Source: Patella vulgata (lineage: Eukaryota > Mollusca > Gastropoda > Patellidae). From it: DNA of 64,000 nt. The notes under the pieces are model-generated. The model was not told where the DNA came from. It searched no databases and saw only the letters and a list, made by a program, of their open reading frames with translations. Shown here one piece after another: positions 32,019-44,129 of this stretch. The stretch spans positions 47,586,539-47,650,538 of the forward strand of contig NC_065883.2 in NCBI RefSeq assembly GCF_932274485.2, in the 5' to 3' direction. A program made the position numbers and the translations under genes. How positions within the stretch are numbered: position 1 is the first letter of the stretch; every line of letters begins with the position of its first letter.

Positions 32019-34948
32019 TTTGAGTACCTTGAGACAATTACTTCAAATCTGAAGATTCAGATTTTCGAATTTCGAAAATTCGTCGCTGTGATTTCGAACC
32101 CGTATTTATGACCAATTTGACAACTTCTTTAATAGTTGTATGATTTTCATGAAATTTAGCATATAAGTAGATCTTACCGATCCGACTTCAAAAATATGAT
32201 TAGAAATTTGCTAAATTATCTCCCCTTAATGAAATTAAGGATCAAAATTTTCAAAAAAATCATCGAAATATAGGTCAGAATGACCTAATTTTTTTTTTCG
32301 ATACTAGACAAGTAATTACTGATTCATATACAAAATATGGAGTTTGTCGATCGAACCGGAAATGCCACCATCTTGAAACGCGAAAAGTCTTAATAACTTT
32401 TGCGATATTGCACTTACAGACATGGGAGTTATATTTTCTGAATCCCTGAAGGAATGCCTAAAAAATCGACATTTACGGTCTTCTAAACAAACACAATAAG
32501 GCATAGTATGTTCAATACGTCTCCTATTTCTAAAATTAATACATTTGAGGATAGCCGGGATACGGGTCGAATGTTTGGTATTTGAATATTTCAAAAATTC
32601 GAATTTCGCCTTTGATGTTTTCCGTGCCGACAAGGTTGTTTTCGAGTCTAGACCCGCGCATGCGCGTCACAACCCTACTATCGTGCACACCAACTTGAAA
32701 CTCACCGAGTATCTGGCTTATGGTCCCAAGCATAATTCCAAACTAGAAATTTAAGGGCCCGACCCATGGGGAGCGAGCGGTGGCCATTTTCCCGGGGGTA
32801 CATATGATAAAACAAGATGGAACTAGGTGTTCGATTTCAATCTGGAGACAATTTTTGGATGCGCCGAGGTAGGAAATGGGAGGTTAGCCAAAATTTCAAA
32901 GAGATAGGTCCATTTTGTAAAAAAATCCCTTCATAACAAACATATTTAGCTGCTTTTGACTTCGTGCATGCACAACGCTGTAACCAAAGGTACCATGTCT
33001 ACCAAATTCCGGCGAGAGAACTTTTCACGTTGGTACCTAGGTGCCCTGAAAATTTTAAGGCGTTACCTGCATTCCTTCAAGTCGTTTGTTATTGGCACGG
33101 CTCCAGGTCGTTTTTTTTTCTAAGTCAATTTACGGCTTCCGTAAGGGGAAAAAGGGGGAATTTCGCCGCGACACCGGAACGGATTGTCCGAGAATCATGA
33201 AATTTGGACACAATACGCCCATTACCACCCCGGACTCTGTGCTTTACCCCCATTTTGATCCCATTAAAAAAAAGAGTTTTAGCAAAAAACGATTTTCGGA
33301 ATTTAATATTGGTTTTAATTAATTTTGAAATTGCAAATGCAAAGAGATTTTATCACCCCTTCCGTATGTGATAGGTATTAGTACTATACACATTATCCTT
33401 AAAAGACAATTTTTTAAAATGACCGCAACGATGTATCGACACTAGAAACCGAAATCGCCTATTTTGACCTTTTTTGACTGCTGAGGCATCCTTCCGGTGG
33501 TCCAAATCTCTGGAATTTCTAGCGGTTGGCTGCGCGGCGATGATATTTATCACATATTAAAAGGAGAAAATGCTCAGATATCAAGAACAATAAAAAATCG
33601 ATAAAATACGGCAATTTTTTAAGCAAAAAAAACATTGATGGGTGGGAGGTGGGCTTCGAATTTATTTTGAACGTTCTCGGAATTCCACACTCTTCTATTT
33701 TTAATATGTGATAGCTAGTATCCCAAGGTACATTCCGTGCAAATTTGAAGGCAATCGGACAAACGGAACGTTGCCTAGGCAGAGCAAATCAACCCCGGTC
33801 GCGAAAATTTGCTGATTCTTCAACGTTATTATAATATTGTATTATGACCGCCATCTTAGATCCATCTGGGTCCCCGATCCACCGTCACTTATAAAACCAC
33901 TCCGAAATAGACCCAAAATCCCAAAATCGACCTTAATTTCTTTTGACTTCGCATATGCGCCACGCTGGAACCAAAGGTACCATGACTACCAAATTACGGC
34001 GAGGAACTTTTCACGTTGGGACCTAGGTACCCTCAAAAATTCAAGGCGATAACTGCATTCATTCAGGTCGTTTGTTCTTCACACGGTTCCTGTCGTTCGG
34101 CTTTTTCCGCCATTTACGGCTTCAGTAAGTGCGAAAAAAGTGGAATTTCGCCACGACACCGATTGTCCGAAAACCATGAAATTTGGACACAATACGCCCA
34201 TTACCACCCCGGCCTTTGTGCGTTACTCCCATTTTGATCCGATTAAAAAAATTTCGGTCAACTGATGGTCTCCATTTGGAATTGAATATGAAGAACAGTG
34301 AAAAATCCACTTGAACAGACGTGAAAATAAACACAATAGACCGTAATATGTTCAATGCGTCTCTTATTTCTGAAATTAATGCATTTCAGGATAACTCGGG
34401 ATCAAGATCGATTTTTGGGTGTTTGAAAATTTTCAAAATTTCGTATTTCGCCTTTGACCTTTTACGTGCGACAAAGTTGTTTACAGGACAATTTATGCCT
34501 TTAATTTTCAAAATTTACAAATTTAACCTAAATATTCGAACAGCTAAGGTCAATCTCATTCAAAAAATATTAGTTCCGTTCAAAGTTATTTCATTTATTT
34601 TTTTGATATTTTCCTGACCCTTTTTAGTTCTTTCCCGCCATTTTCGTTTCATGTTCTCATCCGTCCCGTTTTTAAACGGCTTGATCCATTTTTCTGAAAC
34701 TTTTGGAACGGAAAGTCATTCAGATTACAGCAATCCAAGTCTCAGTTATTTCCCTTTAGTTTTCAGATTATTTTGTTGCCCGGGTGCAATGTTTCTCACT
34801 ATATTTAGACTTGTAACTTCGCGACTTTTTCACCGATATTGATAATTATTTTTTGTTCTTTTTTCTTTTAAGATACTTGATATAATTCATGTCACGTGAC
34901 GATGAATATGAAAGCTTTCATATCTGCATGGGACAGTAGCAGATCTAG
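32019..34948 (+). mobile_element. Helitron-like family 3, expanded copy with CTAG tail
   Basis: Family 3 body with a middle section (about 32640-34245) that contains two copies, about 990 bp apart, of a block of roughly 300 bp (GGTACCATGTCTACCAAATT at about 32990 and a close relative at 33978). The end has ATATGAAAGCTTTCATAT (an 18-bp palindrome), then CTGCATGGGACAGTAGCAG and ATCTAG at 34948. No convincing coding sequence; the short ORFs differ between the two copies. Confidence 0.7.
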
Positions 34949-35083
34949 TTAGCCTTCCAGACTTTCGTCTGAAAGCCTATTGAGATTACTAAAATTACTA
35001 TTATTATTATTAGGGTTTCACACTGCGTAGCTTGTGTGAAACACTATTGTTTTTGTTAAGATTATTATTCTTCTTATTATTAT
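34949..35083 (+). repeat. Palindromic heads of families 1 and 2 with ATT spacers
   Basis: A family 1 head (arm GTCTGAAAGCCTATTG at about 34970) then a family 2 head, GGGTTTCACAC-loop-GTGTGAAAC (35012-35041), each followed by the conserved TATTG-TTTT-AAGATTATT type of spacer. The second head leads directly into a family 2 body. Confidence 0.7.
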
Positions 35084-36348
35084 TCCAAATTATTTTTGAT
35101 TAGATCTCAGCAACTGCTTGGCGGATCGTTACGATTTCTTCGGTTTTACTGGAAAAGTGGGTGTGACTTAGAGGATAAAGCTATTTTGAACGTTCTGCGA
35201 CAATGCGAAATGTCCGAAATCACCGAAGCTATCGTTTTTAGAAATATTGCAGTATTTTTAACAATAATCATTGGATTTTAACTTTCGATACATTTTGGCA
35301 TAGCCGGAGACAGGGCACATAGCTACGCTACTTTTGATTTTTGATTTTCGGCAAATCTTCGCAGATATTAGGCGCCATATTTCGAAAATTTAAATTTTTA
35401 CAAAAAACTTTTTTATTTATGAATATTTTTTAGTCGTGTTTTACACAAAATTAAAGAGTCATCTGACTTGAGGAAAAATCTGATTTTTTTTTGTCTCAGT
35501 AATTTTCCTTGGCCGCCATTGGCTAATTCAGTTTTTTAGTCCTAGATTAATTATTTATTGTTCGATTTGTATAAAACGAAGTTCATATGCTCCGTTGCCT
35601 CAATTGCAATTTTTCTTTTGTTACTGATAGCGTTATCTGTCGGCACTGGAAGTGGCGTAATTTTACCAAAAACTACAATTTTGACAGTTAGGTACCACTT
35701 TTCGAAAGCAAATATTATTTTTTTTCAAATCTGGTATAACTGAAAGGGTGCGCCCTTTAAAGGCGCACAAAATGTTGTGCCCAGTTTTTTTAATTTCGAT
35801 TCAGTTTTCGGGCTATTTCGATTAAAAGGTGAAAAAAGGTGTAAAATTAGGCTATTTACAACCCATCCAGCGTTTTTATATTTTAAAATATTACTTCGTA
35901 ACTTTCATAAACTCGTAGCAATAATCTATACAGAGAGAATGTATGTGAAAATTAATTTGTAATATGTGCAGTTGCCGAGAAATGGTCAATTTTGCATGAG
36001 TCACTCTTTACGCTATTGTGCCTGTAAAAGAGTCAATTATTATTGGATTTTCATAAAAGTGACACCATTTGATGCATAATGTCAATTGTGACTAGTTCAA
36101 CTCAATTTAAAATTTTCAATGTCACCGGAAATGACGAAATTTGAGCAAAAACTGTATTTATAGCCCTCGAAACAAATAATTTATTCAAATGAGTCGTATT
36201 AGGTGTTTGTTTAAGATTTTGATATTTGATTCTAATCAACTAAAAGAATGAACCCATACGATCATATAGATATCACAAAATGATTTCTAACTTGTTCAGT
36301 TGCGGAGAAATAGGCAATTTTCAACAGATCACTTTTCAAGGTTTTTTG
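35084..36348 (+). mobile_element. Helitron-like family 2, head-linked copy
   Basis: Begins TCCAAATTATTTTTGATTAG after the ATT spacer. From 35334 on it matches 20457-21720. It passes into a family 1 monomer at about 36349 without its own tail. Confidence 0.68.
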
Positions 36349-37644
36349 TCCACAAAATCAACGGATTAAAGAAATTAAGGTATCGTTGGGTAGCCCGGGG
36401 ATTCGACTGTCATATGATACCCATTTCACACGGATCCTATGAGAGGGCAGCAAAATATGACATGCTGAAAATCAGGTATTTTCTGATTTGGAGCGTTTTT
36501 GAACGCCTGTATCTCGAAAACTGCTCCAAGGATTTTTTTTAAACTTTCCCTATCGAGACTCCCTCCAGGAGTCTTGTGCATGAATCCATCCAATAAGACA
36601 TTGAAATTTCTGGAATAGGTAAAATAACGTACTGAAAATCGAAAAAAAGTTGAAAAATCGTGAAATTTTGGAAAACGTTCTATTTCTTTATTATTTAAAA
36701 AAAAAATTACAAAAAAGTTACACATTCAGATAGCTGACCTAATTATGATTCTAACGATGTATAATATGTATTGAAATATTTAAATTTGATTTTCGATATA
36801 TTGACATTTTTGCATTTTTGGCACTATTGAACATAGGATTTCCAAGGGACATTTTATCTGATCAGACAATGTAATATATAATTACATAGCCCTGTGGCTA
36901 TTTGATAAGCCAATCCGGTTATTAAAACTATCCCGACAATAATCTCCATACCGGAAGTAATCAAAAAATGAAGAAAAAAGGTGTAAGAAAATAGAGCTCT
37001 TGCGAAAAACTTGATTTCTCCATCAGATGTTAGCGGACCAAAAGAACTAAAGTATCACTGGATAGCCTCATTAATGGACTATCATATGATATCTGAATGA
37101 TACGATTTAGATGGCTAGAAAATAAATTATGGTACGCCGAAAATCTTGTATTTTCCGTTTTGGAGCATTTTGAGACGCCATTTTCTCGAAAACGAAAACT
37201 ACGATTTTTCTTAAGCATAGAAATAATATAAGTGGTCCAAAAAGAGCCTCAATCTTGGAAAAAAATTGAGAAATCCTTAAATTACTGAAAATGCTCTTCT
37301 ATTTTTCTTCCTTTGGAAAACAGCTGAATGGATTTTTCTGAAACTTCTTGTACAGAAGGTTAGGTAACCAAACAACTTGTTAAAACTATCCCAACAATGA
37401 TCCAAAAACCGGAAGTAGTCGAAAAAATATCCGATATGACATCTAAATGGTAAAAATTAGCGGGTTAGGCAATATATAAAGAAACGCTGAAAATCTATTA
37501 TTTTCCTTTTTCGAGCCCATTCCGACGCTTTTATCTGGAAAACTTCTCTTATTTCCTTTCTTATACTTCTTTTACTTAAGAGTCCTAACGGTGGTCTATG
37601 GTGTGAATCCAAATTTAAAAGCCTCAATATATTATTATTTTTTT
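36349..37644 (+). mobile_element. Helitron-like family 1 monomers without ends
   Basis: From ATCAACGGATTAAAGAAATT to GCCTCAATATATTATT. Monomer order follows the other copies, with internal deletions near 37217 and 37436. It abuts the start of the next copy through a short ATT/T tract. Confidence 0.65.
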
Positions 37645-40600
37645 TCCGCGGGAGCCTATTTCTCCATGATCGAAAACAGATATCGATCTGGAACCAAATT
37701 TTCTATTGGGAAACCATGTGGTGGCTACTTGATAAAACGATTTTGAAACTTCTGCGCATACGGGAAGTAACCGAATTTTGTACTTTTTTCCGGAATTGAA
37801 AATCGGCCGTGGTTTCGTCAATTCTTTACCTATTTTCAAACAAATGACATTTTCGGAAACCCAAATCTTTTCCGAGATAATGGCTATCTCACATTTTTCA
37901 ATTTCGAACATTCATCTATGGCTTTTGTCGTTCGAATTTTGAAAATACGTTGTTTACGAGACAATTTTTGTCATTTTTCAAAATTGTCAAATTTCACCTA
38001 CATTTTTGGATACCTGAAGACCATCCGATTCCAGAAATATAAGATTCATTCCGAGTTATCGCCCCTTTTTTCGATTTTTTTCGAATTTTCTGCCCATTTC
38101 CCAACCCTTATATTTTTGGGAAAGGATAAATCGATAGTTCTGAAAGTCCTGGAACATAAAGCTATATAGTCAGACCGCTGCATAAAGCAATTTCAAAAAC
38201 GATCCGGAAAGCGGAATTAGTCAAAATAATGATAGATATTTCGAAAAAAAAGCAAAAAATGGGTGTTTTGGAGGAAAAATCAATGGATTAAACGAATTAA
38301 GCTTTCGTTGAGTGGCCTGAGGAATTCACTGTCGAATGATGCCCAATTTATACGGATACTATGACCAAGCAGCAAAATATGACAAGTTGAAAATCAAGTA
38401 CCGGTATTTTCTGATTTGGAGCGTTTTTGGACGCCTTTATCTCAAAAACTTAACCTACAATTTTTTTAAACTTTCTCTATCGAGAGTCCTTTCGGTAGTC
38501 TTGTGCATGAAAACATCAAAAAAAGTCTTTGAAATGTCTGGAATAGGATAAAAAAGGGACTGAAAATCAAAAAAAGTCGAAAAATCGTTAAATTTTGGAA
38601 AATGCTATATTATTTTATTATTTTTAAATAATAAAATATTATAGCATTTTCCAAAATCAGATTTTTACGAAAAGGTTACACATTCAGATAGCTGACCTAA
38701 TTACGATTCTAACGATGTATAATATGTATTGAGTTTTTGAAATTTAATTTTCGATATTTTAACATTTTTGAATTTTTGGCACTTTTGAACATAAGATTTC
38801 TCAGGGCCATTTTATCTGATCAGATAATGTAATATATCATTACAGAGCCCCGTGGCTATATAATTGCCCAAATTGGTTATTAAAACTATCCCGACAATAA
38901 TCTCCATACCGGACGTATTCAAAAAATGAAGAAAAAGGTTTAAAAAAATTAGCGCTCGTGCGAAAAACTTCATTTCTCCACCAGATCTTAGCGGACGAAA
39001 AGAACTAAAGTGTCGCTGGATAGCCCCATTAATGGACTATCATATGACATCTGAATGATACGATTTAGATGGCTAGAAAATAAATTATGTCACGCTGAAA
39101 ATCTAGTATTTTCCGTTTTGGAGCATTTTGAGAGGCCTTTTTCTCAAACACAACCACTACGTTTTTTCTTAAACTTTTTTTACTCAGAGTCCTATGGGTG
39201 GACTATGGCGTGAGTCCAAAAATAAAAGCATTGAAATAACATAAATTGTCCAAAAAAAGCCTCAATCTTGGAAAAAAGTTGAAAAATCCTCAAATTACTG
39301 AAAATGCTCTTCTATTATTCTTTGTTTTGAAAACAGCTCAATGGGTATTTCTGAAACATCTGGTACAGAAAGTTAACTATCCAAACAACATGTTAAAACT
39401 ATCGCGACAATGATCCAAAAACCGGAAGTAGTCGAAAAAATATCCGATATTATGAAAAAAAAAACTTAAAAAGTAAAAAATGGCGATCTTGCTAAAAAAG
39501 TGATTACAACGCCATATTTCAACGAATCAAAAGAACTAAAGTGTCATTGGATAGCCCGAACAATGGACGATCTTATGACATCTTAATGGTAAAAAAATCG
39601 CTTGTTCGGTAATATATTATGAGATGCTGAAAATCTAGTATTTTCCTCTTTGGAGCCTATTCACACGCTTTTATCTCGAAAATTACTCTTATTTCCCTTC
39701 TTAAACTTCTGTTACTTAGAGTCCTAACGCTGATCTGGGGTGTGAATCCAAATTTAAAAGCCTCAGTATAGTATAAATGGTCCAAAAGGGCCACAATCTT
39801 TGAAACAAGTCGAAAAATCGTTATATCTGTAAATCTGCTTCTAGTGGTATAAGGGAGGTAAAACTGTCCAATGGATCTTTCTGAAACTTTTGGTACAGGA
39901 AGTTAAGTTCCCATACCACTTGTTAAATCTATCCCGATAAAGACCCGTAAACAGGAAGTAGTCAAAAAAATATTCGATAGCGGACCTAATTACGATTCTA
40001 ACGATGTATAATATGTATTGAGTTATTGAAATTTAATTTTCGATATTTTGACATTTTTGGCACTTTTGAACATAGGATTTCTCAGGGCCATTTTATCTGA
40101 TCAGATAATGTAATATATCATTACAGAGCCCTGTGGCTATCTAATTGCCCAAATTGGTTATTAAAACTATCCCGACAATAATCTCCATACCTGACGTATT
40201 CAAAAAATGAAGAAAAAGGTTTAAAAAAATTAGCGCTCGTGCGAAAAACTTGATTTCTCCATCAGATCTTAGCGGACCAAAAGAACTAAAGTGTCGCTGG
40301 ATAGCCCCATTAATGGATTATCATATGACATCTGAATGATACGATTTAGATGGCTAGAAAATAAATTATGGTACATCGAAAATCTAGTATTTTCCGTTTT
40401 GGAGCATTTTGAGACGCCATTTTCTCGAAAACGAAAACCAGGATTTTTCTTAAACTTTTTTTACTTAGAGTCCTATCGATGGACTATGGCATGAGTCCAA
40501 AAATAAAAGCATTGAAATAATATAAGTGGTCCAAAAAGAACCTCAATCTTTGAAAAAGTTTAAAAATCCTTAAATTACTGAAAATGATCTTCTAATTTTC

Positions 40601-41412
40601 TTTCTTTGGAAAACAGCTGAATGGATTATTCTGAAACTTCTTGTACAGAAGGTAAGGTAACCAAACAACTTGTTAAAGCTATCCCGACAATGATCCAAAA
40701 ACCGGAAGTAGTAAAAATTTTTCCGATATTTTGAGAAAAAAACCCGTAAAAAGTTAAAAAAATGGCGATCTTGCGAAAAAAGTGATTACTACGCCAGATT
40801 CCACCGAATCAAAAGAACTAAAGTGTCATTGGATAGTTCGAACAATGGACGATCTTATGACATCTAAATGGTAAAAATTCGCGGGTTAGGCAATATATAA
40901 TGAAAAGCTGAAAATCTATTATTTTCTTTTTTTGAGCCTATTCAGACGCTTTTATTTCGAAAACCTCTCTTATTTCCTTTCTTAAACCTATGTTACTTAG
41001 AGTCCTAACGGTGGTCTATGGCGTGAATCCAAATTTGAAAGCCTCAATATAGAATAAATGGTCCAAAAGGGCCACAATCTTTGAGAAAAGTCGAAAAATC
41101 GTTATATCTGTAAATCTGCTTCTAATGGTATAATGTCCAATGGATCTTTCTGAAGTTAAGTTCCCATACCACTTGTTAAATCTATCCCGATAATGATCCG
41201 TAAACAGGAAGTAATCAAATAAATATTCGATATTTAAAAAAAAAAAGACAGTGAAAAAAATCGGTGCTCTTGCAACAATCGGGATTTCACCGTCGGGTGT
41301 GACCGGATCAAAACGTCTAAAGTATCGTTTGGTAGCTCGATAAATGGGCTATTGTATGACACACTTCCTGTCTGATTCCTGAAAGCCGGTTCAGTGTTGC
41401 TTGCAGGTCTAG
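37645..41412 (+). mobile_element. Helitron-like family 1, long copy (3.8 kb) with both ends
   Basis: Starts TCCGCGGGAGCCTATTTCTC and ends CTGAAAGCCGGTTCAG, TTGCTTGCAG, GTCTAG. It is longer than the 2.5-kb copies because the central monomers (about 38690-39970) are repeated at 39980-41240, consistent with unequal exchange between monomers. It contains a local inverted duplication at 38592-38657. Confidence 0.75.
38592..38657. repeat. Local inverted duplication (hairpin) inside a family 1 monomer
   Basis: About 31-bp arms (ATTTTGGAAAATGCTATATT and its near inverse) around a TTA-type loop. In the other family 1 copies the left arm is followed by ordinary monomer sequence, so the right arm is a private inverted copy, as expected from a replication template switch. 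Confidence 0.8.
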
Positions 41413-41433
41413 TTATTATTATTATTATTATTT

Positions 41434-43958
41434 ACCGCGGGAGCCTTTTTCTCCATGATCGAAAACAGATATCGATCTGGGGTTCAATTTTCTCTCGGGA
41501 AACCATGTGCTGGTTACTCGAAAAAGTATTTTAGGAACTTCTGCGCAGACTGGAAGTGGCCGAATTTTGAACGGTAGCAATATATCAAAAATCGGCCGTG
41601 GTTTCGCCAATTCTTTACCTATTTTAAAACAAATCACATTTTTGGAAACCCTGAATCTTTTCCGAGACAATGGCTATCTCACATTTTTTTATTTCGAACA
41701 TTCATCTATGGCTTTTGTCGTTCGAAATTTGAAAATACGTTGTTTAGGAGACAATTTTTGTAATTTTTCAAAATTTTCAAATTTGACCTACATTTTTGGA
41801 TACCTGAAGGCAATCCGATTCCAGGAATATAACTTTCATTCAGAGTTATCACCCTTTATTTTTCTAATTTTTTCGAATTTTCTGCCCATTTTGTGTGCCC
41901 GAGTTTCGTTTTACGGCCGAATTGACGTTTCTGAAACTTATGGAACATGAAGTTATAGTCCAAAACCAACTGATAAAACTATTTCGACAAGAATCCTTAA
42001 ACCGGAAGTGGTCGAGAAAATGTCCGATATTTTGAAGAAAACGCAAAAAATGGGTGCTTTTGGGAAAAACATGATTTCTTCACCCGATATCAACAGATTA
42101 AAGAAATTAAGGTATCGTTGGGTGGCCCGGGTATTCGACTGTCATATGATACCCATTTCACGCGGATCCTATGAGAGGGCAGCAAAATATGACATTCTGA
42201 AAATCAGGTATTTTCTGATTTGGATCGTTTTTGGACGCCTGTATCTCGAAAACTGCTCCAAGGATTTTTTTTAAACTTTCCCTATCGAGAGTCCCTTTGG
42301 TAGTGTTGTGCATGAATCCTTCCAATAAGACATTAAAATTTCTGGAATAGGTAACATAACGTACTGAAAATCGAAAAAAGTTGAAAAATCGTGAAATTTT
42401 GGAAAATGCTCTATTACTTTATTATTTAAAAAATTTTTACAAAAAGGTTACATATTCAGATAGCTGACGTAATTACGATTCTAACAGTGTATAATATGTA
42501 TTAAAATATTTAATTTTAATTTTCGATATATTGACATTTTTGGCACTATTTAACATAGGATTTCCCAGGGGCATTTTATCTGATCAGACAGTGTAATATA
42601 TCATTACATAGCCCTGTGGCTATTTGATAAGCCAATCCGGTTATTAAAACTATCCCGACAATAATCTCCATACCGGAAGTATGCAAAAAATGAAGAAAAA
42701 AGGTTTAAAAAAATAGCGCACTTGCGAAAAACTTGATTTCTCCATCAGATGTTAGCAGACCAAAAGAACTAAAGTATCGCTGGATAGCCCCATTAATCGA
42801 CTATCATATGACATCTGAATGATACGATTTAGATGGCTAGAAAATAAATTATGGTACACCAAAAATCTAGTGTTTTCCGTTTTGGAGCATTTTGAGACGC
42901 CATTTTCTCGAAAACGAAAACTACGATTTTTCTTAAACTTCTTTTACTTAGAGTCCTATCGGTGGACTATGGCGTGAGTCCAAAAATAAAAGCATTGAAA
43001 TAATATAAGTGGTCCAAAAAGAGCCTCAATCTTGGAAAAAAGTTTAAAAATCCTTAAATTACTGAAAATGCTTTTCTATTTTTCTTTCTTTCTTTGTACA
43101 GAAGGTTAGGTAAACAAACAACTTGTTAAAACTATCCCGACAATGATCCAAAAACCGGAAGTAGTCGAAAAAATATCCGATATTTTGAGAAAAAAAAACC
43201 CATAAAAAGTGAAAAAAATGGTGATCTTGCGAAAAAAGTTATTACTACGTAAGATTTCACCGAATCAAAACAACTAAAGTGTCACTGGAGAGCCCTAACA
43301 ATGGACAATCGTATGACATCTAAATGGTAAAAATTCGCAGGTTAGGCAATATATAATGAAACGCTGAAAATCTATTATTTTCCTTTTTGGACCCTATTCA
43401 GACGCTTTTATCTCGAAAACTTCTCTTATTTCCTTTCTTATACTTCTGTTACTTAGTCCTAACGGTGGTCTATGGTGTGATTCCAAATATAAAAGCCTCA
43501 ATATAGTATAAATGGCCCAAAAGGGCCACAGTCTTTGAAAAAGCCGAAAATTCGTTATATCTGTAAATCTGCTTCTAATGGTATAATGTCCAATGGATCT
43601 TTCTGAAACTTCTGGTACAGGAAGTTAAGTTCCCCCCATACCACTTGTTAAATCTATCCCGATAATGATCCGTAAACAGGAAGTACCCTAGTACAGGAAA
43701 TTAAGTTCCCATACCACTTGTTAAATCTATCCCGATAATGATCCGTAAACAGGAAGTAGTCAAATAAATATTCGATATTTTAAAAAAAAAAAAGACAGTA
43801 AAAAAATCGGTGCTATTGCAAAAATCGGGATTTCACCGTCGGGTGTGACCGGATCAAAACATCTAAAGTATTGTTTGGTAGCTCGATAAATGGGCTATTG
43901 TATGACACACTTCCTGTCTGATTCCTGAAAGCCCGTTCAGTGCTGTTTGCAGGTCTAG
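41434..43958 (+). mobile_element. Helitron-like family 1, end to end (2.5 kb), tandem to its neighbours
   Basis: Starts CCGCGGGAGCC (the expected leading T is A here) 21 bases after the previous CTAG and ends GCAGGTCTAG at 43958. It has a local duplication of the CCATACCACTTGTTAAATC segment near 43640-43740. It is the middle member of a head-to-tail set of three. Confidence 0.75.
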
Positions 43959-43975
43959 TTATTATTTTTTTTTTT

Positions 43976-44129
43976 TCGCCGGAGCCTATTTCTCAGTGCC
44001 TGTAACAGATACCGATATGGGACCTAATTTTCTATCGGGAAACCATGTGGTGGCTACTTGATAAACTATTTTTGAAACTTCTGCGCAGACCGGAAGTGGC
44101 CGAATTTCGTGCGGTGCATAAAAATTAAA
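43976..44129 (+). mobile_element. Helitron-like family 1, left part, split by element D
   Basis: Starts TCGCCGGAGCCTATTTCTC after a T-run and stops at GCATAAAAATTAAA. The continuation CGGCCGTAGATTCG is at 46427. Confidence 0.72.
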
